Positions 41,144 through 52,434 of a stretch of 64,000 nt of DNA are shown here, piece by piece (position 1 is the stretch's first letter; every line of letters begins with the position of its first letter). Position numbers and translations under genes: made by a program. This DNA comes from Pseudoduganella namucuonensis (GTDB lineage: Bacteria > Pseudomonadota > Gammaproteobacteria > Burkholderiales > Burkholderiaceae_D): assembly GCF_900116645.1 (NCBI RefSeq), contig NZ_FPBO01000031.1, forward strand, positions 43,649 through 107,648, given 5' to 3'. The notes under the pieces were generated by a model that saw only the letters and a program-made list of their open reading frames with translations, was not told the origin of the DNA and did not search any database.

Positions 41144-41752
41144 TTATGCCTCGCCTTTCTCGTCTTTACCGATCACCAGCTTGCCTTCGCCCATGTACAT
41201 GTGGCGCGGCACCGGCAGGTTGTCCGGCGCGGGCTTGTTCTTGAAGACGCGGCCGGCCAGGTCGAAGGTCGAGCCGTGGCAGGGGCACAGGAAGCCGCCC
41301 TGCCAGTCGTCCGGCAGCGACGATTGCGGGCCGGGCGCAAATTTGGTCGACGGCGAGCAGCCCAGGTGGGTGCAGATGCCGATCGCGACCAGGTATTCGG
41401 GTTTGATGGAGCGGTATTCGTTCATGCAGTATTCCGGCGTGAACTCGGCCGGATTGCGCTCGGATTTGGCGTCGGCGACCTGGGCGTCGGTCTTCTTCAG
41501 CGACGCCAGCATGTCGGGGGTGCGGCGCAGGATCCACACGGGCTTGCCGCGCCATTCGACGGTTTTCATTTCGCCCGGCTGCAGCGACGAGATATCGACT
41601 TCGACCGGTGCGCCGGCCGCTTTCGCCCTTTCGGACGGCTGGAACGTACTAACCAAGGCACCTGCAGTGGCCAAACCCACTACGCCACCCGCCGCGCATG
41701 TCGCCGCGAGCAAGCCACGTCGGCCAGTATCGACCTGCTTTTCGTTACTCAT
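41144..41752 (-). CDS. petA: Rieske iron-sulfur protein of the bc1 complex
   Basis: 202 residues from the ATG at 41752 (MSNEKQVDTGRRGLLAATCA). A TTG two codons upstream is less likely. The N-terminal membrane anchor is preceded by RR, consistent with Tat export. The 2Fe-2S ligands are in CTHLGCSPS and CPCHGSTFD. It transfers electrons from ubiquinol to cytochrome c1. It is the first gene of petABC, with a good sigma-70 promoter upstream. Confidence 0.97.
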   Translation of the reverse strand: MSNEKQVDTGRRGLLAATCAAGGVVGLATAGALVSTFQPSERAKAAGAPVEVDISSLQPGEMKTVEWRGKPVWILRRTPDMLASLKKTDAQVADAKSERNPAEFTPEYCMNEYRSIKPEYLVAIGICTHLGCSPSTKFAPGPQSSLPDDWQGGFLCPCHGSTFDLAGRVFKNKPAPDNLPVPRHMYMGEGKLVIGKDEKGEA

Positions 41753-41819
41753 ACACAAACCCCAATCATCAAATTGCGAAATAGTTATTATGCGTCAACA
41801 GAGCTTCCAGCAACCTTAA

Positions 41820-41848
41820 ATTATAGGCGAACAAATAAGCGAGTTAAA
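41820..41848 (-). promoter_or_regulatory. Sigma-70 promoter of petABC
   Basis: TTTAAC (41848-41843), exactly 17 bp, then TATAAT (41825-41820) on the minus strand, with the petA ATG about 68 bp downstream. Good match and ideal spacing. Confidence 0.75.
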
Positions 41849-41928
41849 GCGAAACTGTTGTATTTGTCTAAATTCAGCCCCATATCGATCGATTGCGGCT
41901 ATCGACGAATTGTCGGTAAGCAATGATG

Positions 41929-41958
41929 TTGTGAATGGCAACAAAAACCGGCTATCAT
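41929..41958 (+). promoter_or_regulatory. Candidate promoter of mscL
   Basis: TTGTGA, 18 bp, TATCAT, ending 28 bp before the mscL ATG. Four of six matches in each hexamer. Divergent from the petABC promoter. Confidence 0.45.
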
Positions 41959-41986
41959 CGGACCACACTTTAGCCGGGAGGGCGCG

Positions 41987-42409
41987 ATGGGCATGATGCA
42001 GGAGTTCAAAGACTTTGCCATGAAGGGCAACGTGGTCGACCTGGCGGTCGGCGTGATCGTCGGGGCCGCCTTCAGCAAGATCGTCGATTCGCTGGTGCAG
42101 GATATCATCATGCCGCCCATTGGCAAGCTGGTCGGCGGGCTCGATTTCGCCAACTACTACCTGCCCCTCAACGGCCAGGCCACCAGCCTGAGCCTGGCCG
42201 AGGCCAAGAAACTGGGCGCGGTGCTGGCGTACGGGAACTTCCTGACCATCCTGCTAAACTTCGTCATACTGGCGTTCATCATCTTCCAGATGGTGCGCGT
42301 GCTGCAGAAGGCCCGCCGCGCCGAGCCGCCGCCGGCCCCGGCCGATCCGGCGCCCACGGCGGAGGACATCCTGCTGTTGCGCGAGATCCGCGACGCGCTG
42401 AAAAAATAA
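41987..42409 (+). CDS. mscL: Large-conductance mechanosensitive channel
   Basis: 140 residues. The amphipathic N-terminus MGMMQEFKDFAMKGNVVDLA is followed by TM1 (VGVIVGAAFSKIVDSLVQDI), a periplasmic loop, TM2 (FLTILLNFVILAFIIFQMV) and the cytoplasmic bundle. It opens under membrane tension to release solutes on osmotic downshift. The ATG follows GGGAGGG. Confidence 0.97.
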   Translation: MGMMQEFKDFAMKGNVVDLAVGVIVGAAFSKIVDSLVQDIIMPPIGKLVGGLDFANYYLPLNGQATSLSLAEAKKLGAVLAYGNFLTILLNFVILAFIIFQMVRVLQKARRAEPPPAPADPAPTAEDILLLREIRDALKK

Positions 42410-42451
42410 GGCTGGACGGCGGCGGCGCCGGCCCGCCGCCTGGGACGAAAC

Positions 42452-43612
<1,161 letters not shown>

Positions 43613-43625
43613 TCCCCTATCCGTT

Positions 43626-44318
43626 ATGCACCTGCGCGACCTGAAAAACTATCTCACCGAACTGGCCGAGAACAACAACCGCCCCTGGTTCATCATGAAC
43701 AAGCCGCGCTACGACATCCTGCGCGAGGAATTCCTGGAACTGGTGACCCAGCTGATCGTGGAACTGGGCAAGTTCGACCCGGCGGTGAAGTTCTGCAATC
43801 CGAAGAAGGCGCTGTTCCGCATCAACCGCGACGTCCGCTTCGCCCACGACAAGAGCCCGTACAAGACGCGCTTCTCGGCCGCGGTGGCGCCCAACGACAT
43901 GCGCCGGCCGTCGATGGCGGGCGGCCCCACTTATTACTTCCAGCTGGACGGCGAGGGCCGCCTGCTGTTCGGCGCCGGAGAGTACATGCCGCCGCCGCAC
44001 CGCGTCAAGGCGCTGCGCCGGGCCATGGTGGAGGACGCGGCGGGCTTTTCGAAGGTGCTGAAGAACAAGAATCTGAAGCTGCGCTACGGCACCATCCAGA
44101 ACGAGGGCAAGCTGCAGCGCCCGCCCAAGGGATTCGATGCGGACCACGAGCACATCGAATTCATCAAGCTGAAGAGCTTTTTCGTCTGGACCGAGATCGA
44201 CCTGGACCTGAACAAGCCGGAGCTGCTGCTGCCGCTGATCGCCAACGGCATGCGGGACGCCTATCCGCTGGTGGCGTGGATGCGTTCGGCGCGCGTGGAC
44301 GAGGAGGAGGCCGCCTGA
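43626..44318 (+). CDS. DUF2461 family protein
   Basis: 230 residues. The pattern LTELAENNNRPWFIMNKPRY, RINRDVRFAHDKSPYKTRFS and YYFQLDGEGRLLFGAGEYMP identifies DUF2461 (TIGR02453). The biochemical function of the family is unknown. It is cytoplasmic, without a signal peptide or membrane helix. It lies 13 bp after the DegS-like gene and may be co-transcribed. Confidence 0.88.
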   Translation: MHLRDLKNYLTELAENNNRPWFIMNKPRYDILREEFLELVTQLIVELGKFDPAVKFCNPKKALFRINRDVRFAHDKSPYKTRFSAAVAPNDMRRPSMAGGPTYYFQLDGEGRLLFGAGEYMPPPHRVKALRRAMVEDAAGFSKVLKNKNLKLRYGTIQNEGKLQRPPKGFDADHEHIEFIKLKSFFVWTEIDLDLNKPELLLPLIANGMRDAYPLVAWMRSARVDEEEAA

Positions 44319-44414
44319 CGGCCGGGCCCGCGCCCGCGCAAACGCATTCCATGTCGCCGAAACCGCGGTTCGTCGCACGCCGCTGGGGCGGCGCCCGTCC
44401 GCTGTCTATAGTTG

Positions 44415-44438
44415 GGTCCATGGCACATGTCATGGACC
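44415..44438. promoter_or_regulatory. Inverted repeat upstream of the GIN-domain gene
   Basis: GGTCCATG-N8-CATGGACC, perfect 8-bp arms, 38 bp before the ATG. It may be an operator or a hairpin in the leader. No regulator is assigned. Confidence 0.45.
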
Positions 44439-44475
44439 ACACAACTCAACGACACGCAACCGGACGGAGCAAACA

Positions 44476-45237
44476 ATGAACAAGTTTTTCAGCGCCACCA
44501 TGATGGCCGTCTCCCTGTACGCCGCGCACGGCCTGGCGATCGCCGACGAGGTTGTCAGCGAGGTCCGCAACATCGACGGCCGCGCCGTCAAGGTGGTGCT
44601 GGACGGGGTCATCAACCTCAAACTGAAACAAGGCGGCAACGCCTCGCTGGTGGTCTCCGGCGACAAGCGCCACCTGTCCAAGGTGACCGTGACGCAGAAC
44701 GGCGACACGCTGCGCATCGGCACCGACCTGCGCGGCGTACACATGGGGAACACCAGCCTGAACGCGGAACTCACGCTGCCCGACCTGCGGGAACTGGTGT
44801 CGGCCGGGGTCGGCTCGGCCGAGGTGAGCGGCTTCACCGGCGACGCCGTGCGCCTGGCGCTGGAAGGCGCCGGCTCGGTCAACCTGGTGTCGCGCTACCG
44901 CGTGGTGAACGCGCGGCTGACCGGGGTGGGCAGCATGAACGTGAACGCGGGCGAGTCGGAACAGGTGGACCTGAACCTGCGCGGCGCCGGCCAGATCGTC
45001 ATCAGCGGCCAGAGCAGGAACCTGCGCGCGACGCTGGGCGGCATCGGCAGCCTGGACGCGCAGCGGCTGCGCGCCGACAGCGTCGACGTCGACCTGTCCG
45101 GCCTGGGCGGCGCCACCGTGTACGCGAAGAACTCGGCCAGCCTGCGCCTGACCGGCCTGGGCTCGGCCACCGTGTACGGCAAGCCGGCCAACCGCAACGC
45201 CAGCTCGCGCGGGCTGGGCAGCGTGGCCTGGAACTGA
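44476..45237 (+). CDS. Secreted GIN-domain (DUF2807) protein
   Basis: 253 residues with a signal peptide (MNKFFSATMMAVSLYAAHGL, ending near AIA). The rest is the repeated beta-helical pattern of DUF2807: VVSEVRNIDGRAVKVVLDGV, LRELVSAGVGSAEVSGFTGD, GAGSVNLV and GLGSATVYGKPA. Such proteins are export-directed and often called adhesin-head-like; the real function is not known. The ATG is preceded by GGAG. The gene is probably monocistronic and controlled by the inverted repeat upstream. Confidence 0.85.
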   Translation: MNKFFSATMMAVSLYAAHGLAIADEVVSEVRNIDGRAVKVVLDGVINLKLKQGGNASLVVSGDKRHLSKVTVTQNGDTLRIGTDLRGVHMGNTSLNAELTLPDLRELVSAGVGSAEVSGFTGDAVRLALEGAGSVNLVSRYRVVNARLTGVGSMNVNAGESEQVDLNLRGAGQIVISGQSRNLRATLGGIGSLDAQRLRADSVDVDLSGLGGATVYAKNSASLRLTGLGSATVYGKPANRNASSRGLGSVAWN

Positions 45238-45260
45238 GCGGCGGCGTCCCCGGTGGCCGA

Positions 45261-46190
45261 TTAGCGCGCGCCCAGGGTGGTCGCCAGCACCCGCGTCAGC
45301 TGCAGCATGGCCGGCCCCAGCAGCACCAGCATCAGGGCCGGGAACATGCAGAAGATCAGCGGGAACAGCAGCTTGAGCGCGATCTTGGCCGCCTCCTCCT
45401 CCGCCAGCAGGCGGCGCTTGGTGCGCAGGTTGTCGGCGTGGATGCGCAGCGAGTCGCCCATGCTGGTGCCGAAGCGCTCCGACTGGATCAGCATCGCCAC
45501 CAGGGTGTCCATGTCCTCCACGCCGCTGCGCAGCGCCAGGTTGCGCAAGGCGCGCTCCTTGCTGAAGCCGGCCCGCAGCTCCATCAGCACCAGTTGCAGT
45601 TCCTGCGCCAGCGGCACGCTCTTGATATGGATCTCGGCGGCCACCTTGGCCAGCGCGCGCTCCAGGCTCAGGCCGGCCTCCACGCACACCGTCAGCAAGT
45701 CCAGCGCGTCGGGCAGGTGCTCGAAGATGGCGCGCTGGCGGCGCTGGGCCAGGCGCGCCAGCACCACGTTCGGCAGGTAGTAGCCGCAGGCGGCCGCGCC
45801 GAGCAGCAGCGTCATCCAGAAGCGCTGCGACGCCGCGCCGGCGCCGGCCGCCAGCAGCGCGGCCAGCGCCGGCAGCGCCAGCGCCAGCACCGTCTTGGCG
45901 GCGAAGTACAGCGTGGGCGCGGCCGGATGGCGCCAGCCGGCCGTGATGAAGCAGGTGCGCAGCGGCGAGCGCTCCCAGCCCTCCTCGGGCAGCGACAAGC
46001 GGGTGAACGGCTGCGCCACCCTGGCCATGCGTTCGACCCAGCCGTCGGCGCCGGCCGCCTGGTCCGGCGCCGCGCCCCCGCCCAGGCGCTGGCGCAGCGC
46101 GCCCGGCGCGAACAGCAGCAGGCCCGTGAGCGCGATCGCGGCGACCACCACGAACACCACCGCCAGGAACACGAGTTGGGCGGCGCTCAT
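45261..46190 (-). CDS. tadC: Tad pilus inner-membrane platform protein TadC
   Basis: 309 residues with a T2SSF domain (HLPDALDLLTVCVEAGLSLE, GFSKERALRNLALRSGVEDM) and membrane segments at the N-terminus, near 100-140 and at ~275-300. It works with TadB as the platform of the Flp pilus motor. The ATG at 46190 overlaps the tadB stop. It is the last gene of the cluster on this side; no tadD, tadE or tadF follows. Confidence 0.93.
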   Translation of the reverse strand: MSAAQLVFLAVVFVVVAAIALTGLLLFAPGALRQRLGGGAAPDQAAGADGWVERMARVAQPFTRLSLPEEGWERSPLRTCFITAGWRHPAAPTLYFAAKTVLALALPALAALLAAGAGAASQRFWMTLLLGAAACGYYLPNVVLARLAQRRQRAIFEHLPDALDLLTVCVEAGLSLERALAKVAAEIHIKSVPLAQELQLVLMELRAGFSKERALRNLALRSGVEDMDTLVAMLIQSERFGTSMGDSLRIHADNLRTKRRLLAEEEAAKIALKLLFPLIFCMFPALMLVLLGPAMLQLTRVLATTLGAR

Positions 46191-47161
46191 GCGCGTATCC
46201 TGATCAGCTTGCGCATCCACACCGCGCCGCACAGCATGGCGCCGGCGCCGTACCACAGCAGTTGCTGGCCGGCCTGGTCGGTCCACAGCACGCTGACGTA
46301 GCGCGGATGGACCAGGGCCATCACCAGCAGCAGCACCGGCGGCAACAGCCCCAGTATCCAGGCCGACAGCCGGCCCTCGGCCGACATCACGCGCACCTGG
46401 GCCATCAGCTTGAGGCGGGCCCGCACGATGGCGCTGATGCTGCCCAGCAGCTCGGCCAGGTTGCCGCCCGACTCGCGCTGGATCAGCACCGCGATCACCA
46501 GGTAGCGCAAGTCCGTCAGCGGCACCCGCGCGGCCAGGTTGTGCAGCGCCTCGTTCATCGGCACGCCGTAATTGATCTCCTCGTAAGCCATGCGGAACTC
46601 GCCGCTGATCGGCTCGGGCATTTCGCTGCCCACCATTTGCAGCACGTTGGCGAAGGAATGGCCGGCGCGCAGCGCGCGGCTGAGGAAATCGGCCACCTCC
46701 GGCAATTGCTGCTCGATCTTGTGCAGCCGCGCGGCGCGCGCGCGCAGCAACAGCATGGCCGGCGCCAGCAGCGCGCCGCCCAGCGCGGCCAGCAGCAGCG
46801 GGGCCGGCGCGGCCAGCAGCGGCGGCCCCGCCAGCGCGGCCAGCAGCAGCGCGCCCTGCGCCGCCAGGAACTGCGCCACCGACCAGCCCCGCCCCGCCTG
46901 CAGCAGCAGGCGTTCCAGCGCGGCCAGTTGCGGCACGCCGCGCAGCCAGCGGTCCAGGCGCGGCATGTCGCTGTAACGGCGCTGCTTGAGGATGGTGACG
47001 CGCTCGGCGCCGTCGCCCTGCGCGGCCATCAGGCGCAGGCGGCGCGCGATGCGCCGCGCGCCGCCGCCGTGGCTGCCGGACCACCACAGCCACAGGCCCT
47101 CGGTCAGCAGGATCACGGCGGCGAACAGCAGCACGGCGAAAGCGGAAAAGACCATGTCCAT
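46187..47161 (-). CDS. tadB: Tad pilus inner-membrane platform protein TadB
   Basis: 324 residues. A T2SSF domain (IEQQLPEVADFLSRALRAGH, EINYGVPMNEALHNLAARVP) lies between hydrophobic regions at the N-terminus, around 95-130 and at the C-terminus. It is the partner of TadC. It starts 10 bp after tadA and overlaps tadC by 4 bp. Confidence 0.93.
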   Translation of the reverse strand: MDMVFSAFAVLLFAAVILLTEGLWLWWSGSHGGGARRIARRLRLMAAQGDGAERVTILKQRRYSDMPRLDRWLRGVPQLAALERLLLQAGRGWSVAQFLAAQGALLLAALAGPPLLAAPAPLLLAALGGALLAPAMLLLRARAARLHKIEQQLPEVADFLSRALRAGHSFANVLQMVGSEMPEPISGEFRMAYEEINYGVPMNEALHNLAARVPLTDLRYLVIAVLIQRESGGNLAELLGSISAIVRARLKLMAQVRVMSAEGRLSAWILGLLPPVLLLVMALVHPRYVSVLWTDQAGQQLLWYGAGAMLCGAVWMRKLIRIRA

Positions 47162-47171
47162 CGCATCCCCC

Positions 47172-48527
<1,356 letters not shown>

Positions 48528-48537
48528 GATGGCTCCT

Positions 48538-49713
48538 TCACAGTTCGGCGTCGCCGCGACCGAACAAGCGGTCGAACAGCCCCTTGCTTTCGGACACGCG
48601 GCGCGCGGTCACCTGCTCGACCAGGTCGGCCAGGCTGCGCGCCAGCGGGCTGCCGCGCGACAGCCGCAGCAGCGGCACGCCCTGGTTGACGGAATCGGTC
48701 GCGGCCGGGTAGTCGTTGGGCACCGTGTGCACCACCTCGGCCCCCAGCGCCGACTCGAGGTCGGCCAGGCGCAGCTTGCCGCCCTTTTCGTAGCGGTTGA
48801 CGATCAACCGGATCCGCTCGCCCGGATAGCCGAGCGAACGGAAGATGTCGAGCAGGCGGCGGCCGTCGCGGATGTCGGGCAGCGCCAGCTGCAGCACCGG
48901 GTAGATGGTGTCGGCGTTGTCCAGCGCGCGCAGCGAGATGGCGTCGATCTGGCGCCCCACGTCGAGCACGATGTAGTCGTAGTGCTGGCGCGCCACGCGC
49001 AGGATGGTGTCCATGTGGTCCGGTTTCATGTCGACCGTGTGGCCGGCGTCGTCGGCCGCCGCCAGCACGCCGAAGTTGGGCGCCACGTGCACCAGGCAGG
49101 AATCGAGGAAGGCGCCGTCCATGCGGCCGATCTGGCCGCAGACGTCGGACAGGGTCATCACCGGCTTCTGGTCGGACACGTACAAGGTGGCGTCGCCGAA
49201 CTGGCCGTGCAGGTCGATCAGCAGCACCTTGCGTCCGGCCAGCTCGGCCAGCGCGTAGCCGAAATTGGTGGCCAGGAAGGTGGCGCCGCTGCCGCCCTTG
49301 CAGGAGATGAAGGCCAGCGCCTTGCCGTCGCGCATATGGGTGACGCCGGTCTCCACCTCGATGCGGTCCATCGCGTCGTGGAAGGCGCGGTGGTCGAGCG
49401 GCAGCGCCAGCACCTCGCGCATGCCGGCCCGCATCGCGCGGATCAGCAAGTCCTGCCGCGGCGCGCGCGTCAGCAGGATGTAGCTGGCGCGCGGATAGTG
49501 CTTGCCGAGGCGCTCGACCAGCGCCTCCTCGTCCGGCCCCAGCTCGCTGGCGTCCAGGATCACCAGTTCGGGCGGCTCCGGCAATTGGCGCTCGATGGCG
49601 TCGCGCAGGCCGTGGCGCGAGGAGGACACCTGCACGGCCGGCACGCGGGCCGAGCCCTGCGCCTCGATTTCCGCGTACAGCAGGCTGTCCTTGCTGATCA
49701 GTAGCGCTTTCAT
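48538..49713 (-). CDS. tadZ: Tad pilus localisation ATPase TadZ/CpaE
   Basis: 391 residues. A receiver-like N-terminal domain (MKALLISKDSLLYAEIEAQG, LVILDASELG, ~1-125) is followed by a ParA/MinD-like ATPase with deviant Walker A KGGSGATF (~140) and DLHGQFGDATLYV. It positions the Tad machinery in the cell. It is separated by 31 bp from the lipoprotein gene and by 10 bp from tadA. Confidence 0.93.
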   Translation of the reverse strand: MKALLISKDSLLYAEIEAQGSARVPAVQVSSSRHGLRDAIERQLPEPPELVILDASELGPDEEALVERLGKHYPRASYILLTRAPRQDLLIRAMRAGMREVLALPLDHRAFHDAMDRIEVETGVTHMRDGKALAFISCKGGSGATFLATNFGYALAELAGRKVLLIDLHGQFGDATLYVSDQKPVMTLSDVCGQIGRMDGAFLDSCLVHVAPNFGVLAAADDAGHTVDMKPDHMDTILRVARQHYDYIVLDVGRQIDAISLRALDNADTIYPVLQLALPDIRDGRRLLDIFRSLGYPGERIRLIVNRYEKGGKLRLADLESALGAEVVHTVPNDYPAATDSVNQGVPLLRLSRGSPLARSLADLVEQVTARRVSESKGLFDRLFGRGDAEL

Positions 49714-49744
49714 GGGGTTTCCTTCGCTTGGACGGGGCGGTGTG

Positions 49745-50080
49745 TCATTTCCCCTCCCCCGCGCCGATGGCGAACACGTCCGGCTGCCGCGCCGGCGCGG
49801 CGTAGGACTTCAGGTAGCGCTCGTGCGCGCGCGCGGCGGTGGCGCCGTCGATGCCGGCCGCGCGGCCGGCGGCGGCGGGCGCCGGGTTGGCCACCTGCAG
49901 CGCCAGCGCGGAGCGGGTGGCGACGCCGAAGGGCTGCGGCGCGCGCGGGGCTGCGCAGCCCGCCAGCAGCAGGCACAGCGCCAGCAGCGGGACGGCGGCG
50001 GACCTCGCCGCGGCGGCGGCGGCGGGGCCGGTGGCGGGTTTCAGGGCGGATTGCGTGGCTGGTTTCATGACGGACCTCAT
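49745..50080 (-). CDS. Tad-locus lipoprotein of unknown family
   Basis: 111 residues. A lipoprotein signal with lipobox LLAGC (~residue 42) follows an unusually long Ala-rich leader. The mature part is short (ERYLKSYAAPARQPDVFAIG). The first ATG (50080) overlaps the secretin stop; an ATG at 50068 has a closer AGG. In other Tad loci an outer-membrane lipoprotein (CpaD or TadD) helps the secretin. This one is too short to be assigned to either, but the position suggests a pilotin-like role. Confidence 0.65.
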   Translation of the reverse strand: MRSVMKPATQSALKPATGPAAAAAARSAAVPLLALCLLLAGCAAPRAPQPFGVATRSALALQVANPAPAAAGRAAGIDGATAARAHERYLKSYAAPARQPDVFAIGAGEGK

Positions 50081-51576
50081 GGCTGCTCTTGTTTGCCGCC
50101 CAGGAACCGTTCGGCGCGCGACGGCGGCGTCATGTCGCCGGTGGGCAGCGGCTGGCCCGGCGGCAGCGGTTTGGCCAGCCGGGCGGTGATCACGAACAGC
50201 AGATCGGTGCGCTCGTGCTGGAAGTCGGTGCTGCGGAACAGCGCGCCCAGCACCGGCACATCGCCCAGCAGCGGCAGGCGCTTGCCGCTGCTGCTCTGGT
50301 TGTTACGGATCAGGCCGCCGATCGCGAAGCTCTGGCCGTCGTACAGCTGCACCGTGGTCGAGGCGCGCCGGGTGGTCACCAGCGGCAGGATGGCGGTGCC
50401 GCCGATGCCGCCGGCCTGGATGCCGACGCCCTCGCGCGACAGCTCCGACACCTCCGGCGACACCTTCAGGTTGATGCGCCCGCCCGACAGCACGGTGGGC
50501 GTGAAGCGCAGGCCGACGCCGAACTCCTTCTCCTCCAGCGTGACGCGGCGGTCGTCCTGCGCCACCGGGATCAGGATCTTGCCGCCGGCCAGGAAGCTGC
50601 CCTCCTGGCCGCTGACCGCCATCACGGTGGGCTCGGCCAGGATGCGCACCAGGCTGTCCTGGCTCTCGGCGTCGATGGTGAGGCGCCGGGAGCCGGTGGC
50701 GCCGCTGTTGCGGCTGGCGTCGAACTGGCCGCGCGCCACGCCGGTCAGGAAGTTCGACAACAGCGTGGCGGCCCAGCCGCCGCCGGCGTAGTGCAGCATC
50801 ACGCCGGCCTCCAGCTTGTCGAGCAGGGTTTTCGACACCTCGGCGATCTTCACCTCCAGCATCACCTGCTGCGGCGCGGCCACCGCCAGCAGGTTGATCA
50901 CGCGCGCCCCCTGCGCGGTGGCGGACTCCGCCTTCGGCGCGGGCGCCGCCCGCTCGCCCTCGCCGCGCAGCACGGCGGACTGGGGCGTGGCGCGCCGCAC
51001 GTGGGCGTGCGCCAGTTCCAGCACCTGCGCCACGGTCGGGCCGTCCTCCACCGTGCCGCTCAGCACCAGCGCGTCGGCGGCGGCGCTGACGCGGATGTCC
51101 TTCTCGTGCGGCAGCAGCGCCGCCAGGCTGGCCTGCAGCCCGGCCGCGTCCATGCCGACGTCGACGTCGACCACGCTGCAACGCCCGCTCTTGAACTGGA
51201 CGATCATATTGGTGCCGCCGAAGTCGACGCCGGCCACGTACAGCGTGTCCGGCGCCACCAGCATCGCTTGCGCCACGGCCGGGTTGCCGACGCTGCGGCT
51301 GGCCACCGTTTCCGGCAGGCGCAGCAGCGTCGACTTGCCCGGCTGCAGGGCCAGCCGCGAGGGCGCGCCCAGTTCGCCGGTGCAGCGCGGCCCCTCGTTG
51401 CGCGCCGGGGCGGCGGCGCCCGCCGGGAGGGCCGCGGCCGGGCGCGGCGGCGCGGCCGGGCGCGCCGCCGCGGGGGCGGCGGACGGCGCGGCGGACTGGG
51501 CCGCGGACGGGACGGCGGCGCCGGCGGCGCCCGCCGCGGCCATGCAGGCCGCGGCCAGGAGATCGGAAGTTTTCAT
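50077..51576 (-). CDS. cpaC: Tad pilus secretin CpaC/RcpA
   Basis: 499 residues. A signal peptide and an Ala/Pro-rich stretch (~1-60) precede the N-domain (GKSTLLRLPETVASRSVGNP, a BON-like part ALVLSGTVEDGPTVAQVLEL). The secretin domain (QVMLEVKIAEVSKTLLDKLE to LLFVITARLAKPLPPG, ~240-480) follows. It forms the outer-membrane channel of the Flp pilus. It starts 9 bp after cpaB. Confidence 0.94.
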   Translation of the reverse strand: MKTSDLLAAACMAAAGAAGAAVPSAAQSAAPSAAPAAARPAAPPRPAAALPAGAAAPARNEGPRCTGELGAPSRLALQPGKSTLLRLPETVASRSVGNPAVAQAMLVAPDTLYVAGVDFGGTNMIVQFKSGRCSVVDVDVGMDAAGLQASLAALLPHEKDIRVSAAADALVLSGTVEDGPTVAQVLELAHAHVRRATPQSAVLRGEGERAAPAPKAESATAQGARVINLLAVAAPQQVMLEVKIAEVSKTLLDKLEAGVMLHYAGGGWAATLLSNFLTGVARGQFDASRNSGATGSRRLTIDAESQDSLVRILAEPTVMAVSGQEGSFLAGGKILIPVAQDDRRVTLEEKEFGVGLRFTPTVLSGGRINLKVSPEVSELSREGVGIQAGGIGGTAILPLVTTRRASTTVQLYDGQSFAIGGLIRNNQSSSGKRLPLLGDVPVLGALFRSTDFQHERTDLLFVITARLAKPLPPGQPLPTGDMTPPSRAERFLGGKQEQP

Positions 51577-51585
51577 GGCTGGTCC

Positions 51586-52434
51586 TCAAAGGCATTCCCG
51601 GCTGCTGCGCACGCCGTCGATGACGCCGACGCAATGCCGGGTGTCCGGCCGCGGGGCGGCGGCCGGCGCGGGAAGCTGCGCCAGGCGCGGCCGGGGGGCC
51701 GGCTCGGGTTTCGGCGGCTGGAGCGGCGCCTCCTGCGCGCCCAGCAGCGTGAGCTTGGTGGCGCCGTCCGTGACGCCGGGACGCGGATCGACCTGGTTGC
51801 GCAGCGCCAGCGACAGCGTGCCCACCGAGCGCGCCAGGTCCAGGTGCTCGGCCTGCTCGGGCGTCACCTCCAGCGTGACGGCGTTCACCACCCGCGGCTT
51901 GGTGTCGTCGCGCCCCACCTCCTGCGCCACCGCCAGCACCAGGATGCGCTCGAGCACGATCTTGGAAATGTCGTGCTCGCGCTGCGATTCGCCGCCGGTG
52001 CGCGTGTGGACGATGATGTCGACGTAGTTGCCCGGCAGCGCGAAGCCGGCCACACCCACCACGTCGTTGACGCGCACGGTGATGGCGCGCTTGCCCTCGG
52101 CGATCAGCGCCGACAGCCCGCCCAGCGTGCCGGCCGGCGCCAGCTTGGCCTCGCTCAGCGGCTCGCCGCGCAGCATGCCGTACTTCAGCACGCGGCCGGC
52201 CACCTTGCGCGGGTCGCGCAGCGCGCCCGGCGGCAGGCTGTCGGCCGGCCAGTCGGCCAGCTTGACCATCTCCACGGTCAGGCGCTGGCCCAGGCTGGCG
52301 TCGGTGGCGGCCACCACGATGCGGCCGGCCGCGCCGGGCTGGCGCCCCAGCAGCCAGCGCGACGCCAGCAGCACCGCCCCCAGCCCGAGCAGCACGGCCA
52401 GTCCCAGCATCAAATAGGCGCGGCGGTTCTTCAT
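51586..52434 (-). CDS. cpaB: Tad pilus assembly protein CpaB/RcpC
   Basis: 282 residues. The N-terminal membrane segment (AYLMLGLAVLLGLGAVLLAS) is followed by a SAF domain (IVVAATDASLGQRLTVEMVK, ~40-105) and an RcpC domain (AITVRVNDVVGVAGFALPGN, YVDIIVHTRTG). The proline-rich tail ends in CVGVIDGVRSSRECL. It is a periplasmic partner of the secretin. The ATG overlaps the stop of the AAA+ gene. Confidence 0.93.
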   Translation of the reverse strand: MKNRRAYLMLGLAVLLGLGAVLLASRWLLGRQPGAAGRIVVAATDASLGQRLTVEMVKLADWPADSLPPGALRDPRKVAGRVLKYGMLRGEPLSEAKLAPAGTLGGLSALIAEGKRAITVRVNDVVGVAGFALPGNYVDIIVHTRTGGESQREHDISKIVLERILVLAVAQEVGRDDTKPRVVNAVTLEVTPEQAEHLDLARSVGTLSLALRNQVDPRPGVTDGATKLTLLGAQEAPLQPPKPEPAPRPRLAQLPAPAAAPRPDTRHCVGVIDGVRSSRECL

